12,780 bases of DNA, taken from NCBI GenBank assembly GCA_016926135.1, contig JAFGPH010000485.1, forward strand, positions 1 to 12,780, written 5' to 3'. Below, piece after piece: positions 1 through 5,961 of the stretch. Source of the DNA: Deltaproteobacteria bacterium. Lineage in GTDB: Bacteria > Desulfobacterota > DSM-4660 > Desulfatiglandales > HGW-15. A program made the translations under genes and the position numbers. Under the pieces are notes generated by a model that ran no database searches, was not told the DNA's origin, and worked only from the letters and a program-made list of their open reading frames with translations. How positions within the stretch are numbered: the first letter of the stretch is position 1; every line of letters begins with the position of its first letter.

Positions 1-189
1 CAGACCCCCGCAAATCTCTCGCAGGCTCTTGGCCTGAGCGACTTGGCAGAACAGCATGGCCACAAAATGATCCCAGGAACCAAACCCTTTGCTATAACGT
101 TCAGCACGATGCTCCTTGAGCAGATGATAGAAATGAGTCTTGTTAAACAAAGCAACCAGTTGACTGAAAAGGCTCGCACAACGTACCAT
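1..189 (-). CDS. IS4-type transposase, N-terminal part (cut by window edge)
   Basis: The minus strand is open from an ATG at 189 to base 1, giving exactly 63 codons that continue outside the window. The start is supported by a GAGGAGG ribosome binding site a few bases upstream. The translated text begins MVRCASLFSQL and contains GFGSWDHFVAMLFCQ and AKSLREICGGL. This matches, from memory, the N-terminal DUF4372 domain found in one group of IS4-family transposases, where a SWD/HF motif and a SLREI motif are typical. The DDE catalytic residues would lie beyond the edge. Intactness of the element cannot be judged. The gene reads away from the rest of the window, so its 5' end of the IS faces the catabolic genes. 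I am confident of the transposase call and less so of the exact IS group. Confidence 0.82.
   Translation of the reverse strand, partial: MVRCASLFSQLVALFNKTHFYHLLKEHRAERYSKGFGSWDHFVAMLFCQVAQAKSLREICGGL
1..189 (-). mobile_element. Insertion sequence (IS4-type), one end, minimal extent
   Basis: Minimal extent of the element, inferred from the transposase reading frame. The outer end must lie beyond base 189, probably within the next 50 to 150 bases. I could not place the terminal inverted repeat or a target-site duplication, because the other end of the element is outside the window. Confidence 0.6.
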
Positions 190-379
190 GTTCCCGTCCT
201 CCTCGTTGTCTTGGGATTGTCTTTTTGTTAGCGCAATAAAGATCTCCCATGAGGAGGAGTTTTTTCAATTTCCCTCAAACCGTTATTGGATAAGAGTGAT
301 ACGAGATACTCCCCGGCGTCAGGATGAACCGCCTGAATGCACGTTTGGGCCAAAAGACAAGAGGGGAAGGAGGATGAGC

Positions 380-442
380 ATGAAAGGGAAGAACGGAATC
401 AACGGCGGTTGCAGTTATTGCCGGCCGAGACAAAGGGGCTGA
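380..442 (+). CDS. Possible 20-residue basic peptide with a CxxC motif
   Basis: A plus-strand ORF of 20 codons starts with ATG at 380, six bases after AGGAGG (368-373), and ends with TGA at 440-442. An in-frame ATG at 374 touches the ribosome binding site and is a worse start. The peptide has five Lys/Arg and no acidic residue, a Gly-Gly pair at residues 9-10, and Cys at 11 and 14 (CSYC). A strong hairpin starts five bases after the stop, and a terminator-like stem follows. I do not recognise the peptide. No convincing promoter was found upstream. The ribosome site could be chance in purine-rich DNA, or the ORF could be the remains of a gene broken by the insertion sequence. Confidence 0.25.
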   Translation: MKGKNGINGGCSYCRPRQRG

Positions 443-447
443 TTGCA

Positions 448-475
448 TGTGCCCAGGCCTGGAAGCCTTGGCACA
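448..475. repeat. Imperfect 11-bp hairpin just after the micro-ORF
   Basis: Left arm 448-458 (TGTGCCCAGGC) pairs with right arm 465-475 (GCCTTGGCACA) around a 6-base loop, with a single C-T mismatch at 454/469. There is no T-run directly after it on either strand, so it is not a simple terminator. It may be a structured RNA element or a protein-binding dyad. Confidence 0.5.
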
Positions 476-490
476 CGCCCTCATAGAGAT

Positions 491-513
491 GCCGGTGCAT
501 CAGCCGGCTTTTT
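491..513 (+). terminator. Rho-independent terminator-like stem with T5, plus strand
   Basis: GCCGG (491-495) pairs with CCGGC (504-508) around an 8-base loop and is followed directly by TTTTT (509-513). The stem is short, but it is pure G/C and the T-run is correctly placed for plus-strand transcription. On the minus strand the 3' side of the stem is not followed by T's, so it is a poor terminator for the TRAP/hydrolase operon that ends at 554. This orientation implies a plus-strand transcript in the 300-490 region. Confidence 0.45.
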
Positions 514-553
514 CTCTGCATGGCTGCCCCGATTCGTTATGGACTTTCACTCG

Positions 554-1339
554 TCAAGGCAGTTCGACGCACTTGCCTATTTCCAGATAACACACTTTGC
601 GATCCGGATATGCCTCCATGATTTCCAAGAAGTGCTGCGCCACCCCCATGGAGGAGTAGGAACTTGGAAAGTTCTTCAAAAACATCTCCATTGCTTCCGG
701 ATCCGCTGCGTCTTTAGGAAACGGAAAATCGTGAAAAGGAATGACATAGCGAGGCCGTATGAACTCGTTTACCGCATAGGCCGCCTGCTCCGCGTCCATG
801 ACGAATCCGGCATTGCTGAAAGGCACCAAGGCCGCATCCGGCCTATAGTAATCACCCACGAGTTTCATGTCGCTGTGCAAACCCGTGTCCCCTAGAGCAT
901 AAATTTTGAAGCCATCTTCCATCTGCATCAGGTATCCGACGGGCGGACCCACCCAGGCTGACTTTCCGGTCTCCGGGTCGAGCAGGCTGGAAGAGTGAGC
1001 ACATGTGGTCGTGGTGAACTTTACGCCGTCGATGTCCAGGGTCCCCCCCACCCCCATGGGCCGAACGTTCTTGATCCCCTGGGCCATGAGATGGAAGGCC
1101 AACTCCATAACGGCGAGCACAACGACCTCGCTGTTTGCCTTTACGATTTCAAAAACCCCCGAATAGTGATCGAAGTGTCCATGGGTGATTGCGAGGATAT
1201 CCGTCTTTGCAAGCCTCTTGGGGTCCCGTTCCTCCAGGGGCCAGATAGGATCGCCCACAAGCCAAGGGTCCAGGATAATGACTTTCCCTTTCGGGGAAGT
1301 GAAACGGAATGTAGATGCGCTCAGCCGTTGGATCTTCAT
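554..1339 (-). CDS. MBL-fold metal-dependent hydrolase (UPF0173/UlaG-like)
   Basis: A 261-residue cytosolic metallo-beta-lactamase-fold hydrolase. The metal-binding HxHxDH motif is seen as THGHFDHYSG (His53, His55, Asp57, His58), followed by His115 in CAHSS, Asp151 in LGDTG and His203 in PFHDF, so the full di-metal site appears present. The opening lines FRFTSPKGKVIILDPWL resemble the UPF0173/UlaG branch, which includes lactonases acting on sugar-acid derivatives. It is somewhat longer than typical UPF0173 proteins (about 230 residues). I chose the ATG at 1339 because AAAGGAAG lies just upstream. The frame is open back to a TTG at 1396, adjoining the dctM stop at 1397-1399, but that start has weaker support. 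It is the last gene of the likely dctPQM operon, so it probably acts on the imported compound; the substrate is not predictable. Confidence 0.85.
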   Translation of the reverse strand: MKIQRLSASTFRFTSPKGKVIILDPWLVGDPIWPLEERDPKRLAKTDILAITHGHFDHYSGVFEIVKANSEVVVLAVMELAFHLMAQGIKNVRPMGVGGTLDIDGVKFTTTTCAHSSSLLDPETGKSAWVGPPVGYLMQMEDGFKIYALGDTGLHSDMKLVGDYYRPDAALVPFSNAGFVMDAEQAAYAVNEFIRPRYVIPFHDFPFPKDAADPEAMEMFLKNFPSSYSSMGVAQHFLEIMEAYPDRKVCYLEIGKCVELP

Positions 1340-1396
1340 AGTCGCTTCCTTTCTCTCCCTGTAGTATGGAGTTTCATAAATCGTGGACACGCTCAA

Positions 1397-2695
1397 TCAC
1401 TTGATGGAAGGCAGGAAAAGGGCAACCTGAGGAAAAGCAATCAAAATCAGAATAATGATAATTGTGACCGCCCAAAAAGGCATCACGCCTCTAAAGACTT
1501 GGTTCAGCGGTATGTCTTTGGCAACCGCGTTGATGATGAAACAACTCATGCCGATCGGGGGCGTCATCATTCCCTGCTGCATCACAATCACGATAACGAC
1601 GCCGAACCAGAGGGGGTCGAACCCCAGACCTGTAACGACCGGAAAAAAGATGGGTGTGAAGAGCAGCACCAGGGCCAGGGAATCGATGATGCAGCCGAAG
1701 ATGATAAACAGCAATAAGATGATCAGCAGGGTGCCCACAGGCGGCAGACCGAGCCCGAGCATAAATTTCGTCAGCTCAAAGGGCATTTGGCTCAAGGAGA
1801 GAAAAACGGAAAAAATCATGGCCCCTATGAGGATAAGAAAAATGAACCCCATCAGCCTCATGGTTTCCAGCAAAGCCCTGTAGATGTTGTTCCCGGTAAA
1901 CCTTTTTTTCAGGATCAGGATGATAAAGGAACCGAATGCCCCGATGGCTCCGGCCTCCGTGGGCGTGAAGAGTCCGGTGTAAATACCGCCGATGATCAAG
2001 GCAAAAAGGGCCAGAATCGTCCATACGTGTTTCAGTTCGGCCAACTTCTCCACGAAACTGCATTTTGGCCCCCTGGGACCGTGGCGCGGGTTGACACTAC
2101 AGATGACGATACTCACCAGAATATAGAGCAGCGCGAGAAGCACTCCCGGAAGAAAGCCGGCGATGAACAGGCTGCCGATGGATTGTTCCGTGATCACCCC
2201 GTAGAGAATGAGGATGATGCTTGGCGGGATCAGAATTCCGAGCGTCCCACCGGCCGCAATACAGCCACTGGCATGCTCGATGCTGTACTTATACTTGCGC
2301 ATCTCGGGCAGGGCAACTGTAGCCATGGTCGCTGTACCGGTTATGGCGTCACCGCATATGGCTGCGAAACAGGCGCATGCAGCCGTGGTCGCGATGGCAA
2401 GTCCGCCCGGCAAATGCCCGAACCACTTGTAGGTGGCGGAATAGATGTCCTTGCTCATATCCGCCACAACGGTCACCTGCCCCATCAAGAGAAACAGCGG
2501 CAGGACGGTAAGGGCGTAAACCGTTGTATTTCCAAAGGCCGTGATGGCCAGGTTATTGAAAGCGACGTCGAAACCCCGCAGGTACACAAGCCCCAGAAAA
2601 CCGACCGCGCCCATTGCCAGACCGATGGGCATCCGTAGAAAAATGAGTACCAGCAGCACAGCCAGTCCGAGCGCACCTAGGAGCAGCGGGTCCAA
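1397..2695 (-). CDS. dctM: TRAP transporter large membrane subunit (DctM type)
   Basis: 432 residues, almost wholly hydrophobic, with the long series of membrane segments expected of DctM (about 12). DctM forms the sodium-driven translocation channel of tripartite (TRAP) transporters in the inner membrane. Family landmarks visible include HLPGGLAIATTAACA, then GDAITGTATMATVALPEM at about residues 115-132, GTLGILIPPSI, and FTPTEAGAIGAFG in the middle. Length is typical. The start is TTG at 2695, with GGAGG seven bases upstream; there is no ATG at the right place. The gene follows dctQ with a 25-base gap and is followed by the hydrolase gene. The unusual TTG may keep expression below that of the binding protein. 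Confidence 0.95.
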   Translation of the reverse strand: MDPLLLGALGLAVLLVLIFLRMPIGLAMGAVGFLGLVYLRGFDVAFNNLAITAFGNTTVYALTVLPLFLLMGQVTVVADMSKDIYSATYKWFGHLPGGLAIATTAACACFAAICGDAITGTATMATVALPEMRKYKYSIEHASGCIAAGGTLGILIPPSIILILYGVITEQSIGSLFIAGFLPGVLLALLYILVSIVICSVNPRHGPRGPKCSFVEKLAELKHVWTILALFALIIGGIYTGLFTPTEAGAIGAFGSFIILILKKRFTGNNIYRALLETMRLMGFIFLILIGAMIFSVFLSLSQMPFELTKFMLGLGLPPVGTLLIILLLFIIFGCIIDSLALVLLFTPIFFPVVTGLGFDPLWFGVVIVIVMQQGMMTPPIGMSCFIINAVAKDIPLNQVFRGVMPFWAVTIIIILILIAFPQVALFLPSIK

Positions 2696-2720
2696 ATGAA
2701 TACCTCCCCAAGAAGCACGT

Positions 2721-3227
2721 TTATCTGTTGAGCGAGATGTACTTTATTGTGTTTACGATCAGGGCAGCCGCATAGAGTGAAATACAGACGGCGCCTATGA
2801 ACACGAAGGGATACAGGGGAATGCTCAAAACCTGTGAACACTTGCCCCGGTCCAAATACTCGGTCACGAGGATGAAACTTCCCAAAGCAATCAGAGCCAG
2901 CAGCCCGACTCCGAGGGCGCTGATCAGCGTGTTTACAAAAAGTCGCACCTTTTTTGGAAAGCGGTCGAAAACAAGAGGGATGACTATGTGCCCTTCCTCG
3001 CTTTCTACAAACGGAATGGCCGTAAATGCGATGATGCTCAACATATAGGATGCAAGTTCCACACTGCCGAGAATCGGCTGATTGAAAGCAAATCGTAGGA
3101 AAACATCCATGACGACCATCAGCATCATGAGAAGGGTCATTGCCATACCGACATAAGAGATCCACTTGCCTACCATATAAACCACTCCATGGGTTCTCAT
3201 GAGTGGACTGTCTTTTTGTTCCGCCAT
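2721..3227 (-). CDS. dctQ: TRAP transporter small membrane subunit (DctQ type)
   Basis: 168 residues with four hydrophobic segments, the topology of DctQ, which pairs with DctM in the membrane. Family landmarks are VMDVFLRFAFNQPILGSVEL in the second segment region and ESEEGHIVIPLVFDRFP in the central loop, where the (E/D)GH element is typical. I chose the ATG at 3227. The frame extends to a GTG at 3245 (six more codons), and another GTG lies between; no strong ribosome site separates these choices. The gene lies 127 bases after dctP, with a hairpin in the gap, and 25 bases before dctM. Confidence 0.9.
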   Translation of the reverse strand: MAEQKDSPLMRTHGVVYMVGKWISYVGMAMTLLMMLMVVMDVFLRFAFNQPILGSVELASYMLSIIAFTAIPFVESEEGHIVIPLVFDRFPKKVRLFVNTLISALGVGLLALIALGSFILVTEYLDRGKCSQVLSIPLYPFVFIGAVCISLYAAALIVNTIKYISLNR

Positions 3228-3262
3228 CGCCACACCCCACCGCACCCCCGGCAGGCCGCATT

Positions 3263-3294
3263 CATCCGCAGGGATCCAAGAATCCCTGCGGATG
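3263..3294. repeat. Perfect 13-bp hairpin between dctP and dctQ
   Basis: Arm 3263-3275 (CATCCGCAGGGAT) is the exact reverse complement of arm 3282-3294, with a 6-base loop. On the transcribed (minus) strand the stem is not followed by a T-run. It is therefore better explained as an mRNA-stabilising or processing element, or a partial attenuator. Such stems after the binding-protein gene are a known way to make more binding protein than membrane subunits. Confidence 0.75.
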
Positions 3295-3354
3295 TGTCCG
3301 GTCTCCCGGTTCTATCGTTTGAAGTATCTGATCAGTTTCTCAAGAGATGGGAGT

Positions 3355-4392
3355 CTAATATTTTTTCGAAAGGGCTAAGATTTCATCCATGATCTTCCGG
3401 CCGGGCATGCCCAGGCCGTCGACCGTTTTTATCCATTTGTCAACCATCGGATTCAAGGCATCCCACCACACCTTCTTCTCTTCCGGGGACGCCTCATAAA
3501 TCACCACACCTGCGGCCTTCAGGGTCTTAACAGAGTGAATCATCGATTCATCCACGGTTGCGCCCGCTTTTGCGCTCCATTTCCCCGAGACTTCCTCAAC
3601 GACCTTCTTGAGGTCGTCGGGGAGTTTTTTGAAGGATTTGTGGTTCATCGCCACCACGGCAGTAAAGGTGCAGAGATCTACGTTACAGCCGTATTTTACG
3701 ATTTCGCCCAGTTTGAATGCGGCAACGCCTTCAGCCATAAAAGCGACCCCGTCCAGGGTGCCCTTCTGAAGTGCCATGTACATATCCATGGGCAGGAAAA
3801 AGTTGGGTGTCCCACCGTGCAGTTTGATCGCTTCGATGGCAGGTCCGCCGGTGGAACCAAGGCGCAGTCCCTTCAGGTCCGCCATCGTCTTTATGGGCTT
3901 GGTTGCCCAGTACCATTGCGGAGGACCCCCGGCATAGAAAAGCACCTTTGCGTCCTGGTATTCCTTCTGGAAATACTTGTTGTTCCGGTAGAGATCCCAA
4001 AGGATCTGATTCATTTTTTTCGCGGAGTGAATGCCGGTAGGGGGCAAGGTTATGGCATCGGTCAAAGGGAAGACGCCCTTCGACAACAGGGTGATCTGCC
4101 AGGATACGTCGGTCAGTCCCTTCACGGCCAAATCCCAGTGCTCGTTGGCAGGCCCAAGCGAACCGGAATGAAAATGAGTGACCTTGAGCCTGCCTTTGCT
4201 GGCAGCTTCCAGCTCCTGCCCCCAAGGCACCAGAATCGAACGGTAAAACACACTGGCCGAGCTGTCTCCAAAGGCCACTTTAATCTCAATCGGTTTAGAC
4301 TGAGCCGCACCGTCAGGAATGAAACCCACAGGCGCCAGAAGGACCGCGACCAGCAAAAGCGAACTCATGATGACAGACCATTTTTTGTTCAT
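3355..4392 (-). CDS. dctP: TRAP transporter substrate-binding protein (DctP family)
   Basis: 345 residues. The N-terminus is a signal peptide: MNKK, then a hydrophobic stretch at about 8-25, with likely cleavage near AAQS (29-32), so the mature protein is periplasmic. DctP-family features are IEIKVAFGDSS at the mature start, the WGQELEAASKGRLKV and SGSLGPANEHW elements, and LKGLRLGSTGG at 173-183. Arg177 there is in the place of the conserved arginine that binds the substrate carboxylate. The start ATG at 4392 has AGGAGGT nine bases upstream. It is the first gene of the dctPQM-hydrolase operon and is preceded by a good promoter at 4621-4648. The ligand should be a carboxylate; its identity cannot be read from sequence. 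Confidence 0.95.
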   Translation of the reverse strand: MNKKWSVIMSSLLLVAVLLAPVGFIPDGAAQSKPIEIKVAFGDSSASVFYRSILVPWGQELEAASKGRLKVTHFHSGSLGPANEHWDLAVKGLTDVSWQITLLSKGVFPLTDAITLPPTGIHSAKKMNQILWDLYRNNKYFQKEYQDAKVLFYAGGPPQWYWATKPIKTMADLKGLRLGSTGGPAIEAIKLHGGTPNFFLPMDMYMALQKGTLDGVAFMAEGVAAFKLGEIVKYGCNVDLCTFTAVVAMNHKSFKKLPDDLKKVVEEVSGKWSAKAGATVDESMIHSVKTLKAAGVVIYEASPEEKKVWWDALNPMVDKWIKTVDGLGMPGRKIMDEILALSKKY

Positions 4393-4532
4393 GATCAGAT
4401 ACCTCCTGTTTTATTATTCGACAACTGGATTTTTTGTCGCGTGTGAAAGGATCCCCTTCATTCCTTGAAGCGGCTCCCATGGACCTGTTTTTCCATCGAA
4501 GTGGCTGCCCGTGCCACCCCTTTGCCCTGCTC

Positions 4533-4546
4533 GCGCCAAAAGGCGC
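4533..4546 (-). other. Small GC stem in the dctP leader
   Basis: GCGCC (4533-4537) and GGCGC (4542-4546) form a perfect 5-bp stem; the loop is TTTT in the transcript. It sits about 140 bases upstream of the dctP start, inside the predicted leader RNA. There is no following T-run, so it is not a terminator by itself. Confidence 0.35.
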
Positions 4547-4620
4547 TCCCTTCCACTCCGACATCCTTGGCCCCGACCACGGCAATCCGGGGTGACAAGA
4601 ATTCCCTTTTTAGAAACAGG

Positions 4621-4648
4621 AGTATAGACGATTAAGGCTGTGAGTCAA
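4621..4648 (-). promoter_or_regulatory. Sigma70 promoter for dctPQM
   Basis: On the minus strand TTGACT (4648-4643) and TATACT (4626-4621) are separated by 16 bases. Each hexamer matches the sigma70 consensus at five of six positions. The start of transcription would be near 4614, giving a leader of about 220 bases before the dctP ATG at 4392. It points in the right direction to drive dctP, dctQ, dctM and the hydrolase. Confidence 0.6.
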
Positions 4649-4653
4649 GCCTC

Positions 4654-4674
4654 AATGACGTTTTAGGCGTCATT
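4654..4674. promoter_or_regulatory. Palindromic operator-like site upstream of the -35 box
   Basis: AATGACG (4654-4660) and CGTCATT (4668-4674) are exact inverted repeats spaced by seven bases. The centre lies near -50 relative to the predicted start of transcription, a usual place for an activator dimer. No regulator gene is present in the window, so the protein is unknown. Confidence 0.5.
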
Positions 4675-4766
4675 TCAAGATAGGAGAAGGGCCGGATGTT
4701 TCGAATTGCTCTCTTCGTGGGGCACCTTTCGCGGACAAGCGGGTCTGATTCCTTCACGCATGGAAA

Positions 4767-5795
4767 TCAGAGTTTGAAGAGCCGCTCTGCATTCAGGTGG
4801 CAGACCTTCTCTTTTTCGCTCTCGGCGATGGGGAGCGTTTCCATGAACTGCACCGCTTCCTGGTTCGACTCCAGGGGATAGTCGACGGCAAACAGAATCC
4901 TGTCGATCCCCAGCTGCATGTAGGCGCAGAAGAACGACGGCACCGAGAAGTTGCCCGCCGTGGTGATGAAAAAGTTGTCCTTTACATACTGGCTCGGTTT
5001 CTTCTTGATGTTCAAGCCCTGCGGCATTTTGACAAAGCGGTTGTCCAGCCTCCACAGCCAGAAGGGCAGGCCCTCTCCTAGGTGCCCCAGGATGATCTTC
5101 ACACCGGGGTGCTCGTCAAAGAGGCCGCTCAGGATCAGCCGGAGGGCGTGGAGGCTGACTTCCGCCGCGAATCCGGCCATGGCCGTAGCCAGCGGCGGGT
5201 AGGTCAAAAAAGGCTTCGACATGTCGGGCGAAGGAATCCTCGGATGAATGTAAATCGGCACATCGAGGCGTTCCGCCCTTTCAAAGATGACCCAATATTT
5301 CCTGTCATCCAGATACTCTCCTCGGGTGTGCGAGTTGATGGACGCCCCCTTCAGGCCGAGGTCCCTGACCGCCCTTTCAAGCTCGTCGGCCGCTTTCGGG
5401 GGGTCCTGCGGCGCAATGGCGGCCAGCCCGGCAAACCTCTTGGGGTATTTCCGGGTGACTTGGTAAAGCTCGTCATTGGCCTTTCTGGCCAGGGCCGTGG
5501 CCGTTGGGGCGTCAAAGACCTGGACCCCCGGAGATATGAGGGAGAGCACCTGCATGTCGATCCCGTCTTCGTCCATGTCCCGGATTCTCTGCTCCCCTAC
5601 ATCGGCAATCTTGCCGGCCAGGGCCGAGGATTTCGGCGTGGAATACCTGGATTCGCCCAGCCACCTGACCTCGGCATGAAGCTGCGGCTCGGCCTCGACG
5701 ATTTCCCTGACCGGGTATTTCTCGGTGAGGAGGAGACGGAGGTGGTCCAGGTATTCTGTTGTGGAAAAGTGTTCTTCGACGGTAATCCGCTTCAT
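4767..5795 (-). CDS. Amidohydrolase-2 family protein, phenolic-acid decarboxylase type
   Basis: 342 residues, TIM-barrel metal-dependent amidohydrolase of the PF04909 type, cytosolic. It resembles gamma-resorcylate (2,6-dihydroxybenzoate) decarboxylase and relatives. The visible metal site is Glu7-x-His9 in VEEHF, His184 in IYIHPR, His238 and Glu241 in LGHLGEGLPFWLWRLDNRF, and Asp305 in FAVDYPLES; DMDEDGIDMQVLSL (73-86) is also typical. These enzymes remove CO2 from (or add it to) hydroxylated aromatic acids without cofactor, using Mn or Zn. The start at 5795 has AGGAG six to seven bases upstream. The frame is open further to 5993, but that would run over the start of the divergent radical SAM gene. 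It lies upstream of the TRAP operon on the same strand, so it may act on the imported acid. The exact substrate, and decarboxylase versus hydrolase, is uncertain. Confidence 0.85.
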   Translation of the reverse strand: MKRITVEEHFSTTEYLDHLRLLLTEKYPVREIVEAEPQLHAEVRWLGESRYSTPKSSALAGKIADVGEQRIRDMDEDGIDMQVLSLISPGVQVFDAPTATALARKANDELYQVTRKYPKRFAGLAAIAPQDPPKAADELERAVRDLGLKGASINSHTRGEYLDDRKYWVIFERAERLDVPIYIHPRIPSPDMSKPFLTYPPLATAMAGFAAEVSLHALRLILSGLFDEHPGVKIILGHLGEGLPFWLWRLDNRFVKMPQGLNIKKKPSQYVKDNFFITTAGNFSVPSFFCAYMQLGIDRILFAVDYPLESNQEAVQFMETLPIAESEKEKVCHLNAERLFKL

Positions 5796-5961
5796 GGGGG
5801 ATCTCCTTTGTTTTTTACATACCACATTCAGTCGTCCGATTCCAGCCACAGCTTTGTCGGACCCCGGAATTTCCCGTCGAGCGGATACCCTTCCCTTTAC
5901 TTCCATGCCGCTATGGTTGTATGCTCGGCGGTGAGATAAAAGGCTTTCTGAAAGGACCGCG

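Larger units (their letters stand above)
190..553. other. 364-base stretch without a large gene: IS end, possible micro-ORF, hairpins
   Basis: This lies between the transposase start and the stop of the MBL-fold hydrolase. The first part should contain the insertion-sequence end and the transposase promoter, neither of which I could define. An A/T-rich patch sits around 255-300. From 367 onward it holds an AAGGAGG site, a 20-codon plus-strand ORF (380-442), a long imperfect hairpin (448-475) and a GC-rich stem followed by T5 (491-513). Longer open frames crossing this stretch show no recognisable protein and no good starts. Confidence 0.5.
4393..4766. other. 374-base intergenic region: TRAP operon promoter and leader
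   Basis: It lies between dctP and the upstream amidohydrolase stop, both on the minus strand. It contains a sigma70 promoter (4621-4648), a dyad upstream of it (4654-4674), and a leader of about 220 bases running to dctP with a small GC stem (4533-4546). No obvious Rho-independent terminator for the amidohydrolase was seen in 4675-4766. No convincing small gene was found. Confidence 0.55.

Noticed and set aside
491..513. Terminator of the TRAP/hydrolase operon
   Set aside because: The T-run is on the plus-strand side only; on the minus strand the stem is not followed by T's.
1340..1396. TTG start at 1396 for the MBL-fold hydrolase
   Set aside because: It would add 19 atypical residues; the ATG at 1339 has a better ribosome site and begins at the usual family start.
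1787..2638. Plus-strand open frame (283 codons) opposite dctM
   Set aside because: Charged, repetitive shadow of a strongly hydrophobic minus-strand membrane protein.
5082..5939. Plus-strand open frame (285 codons) opposite the amidohydrolase
   Set aside because: Arg/Gly-rich shadow; the minus-strand enzyme has its full metal site.
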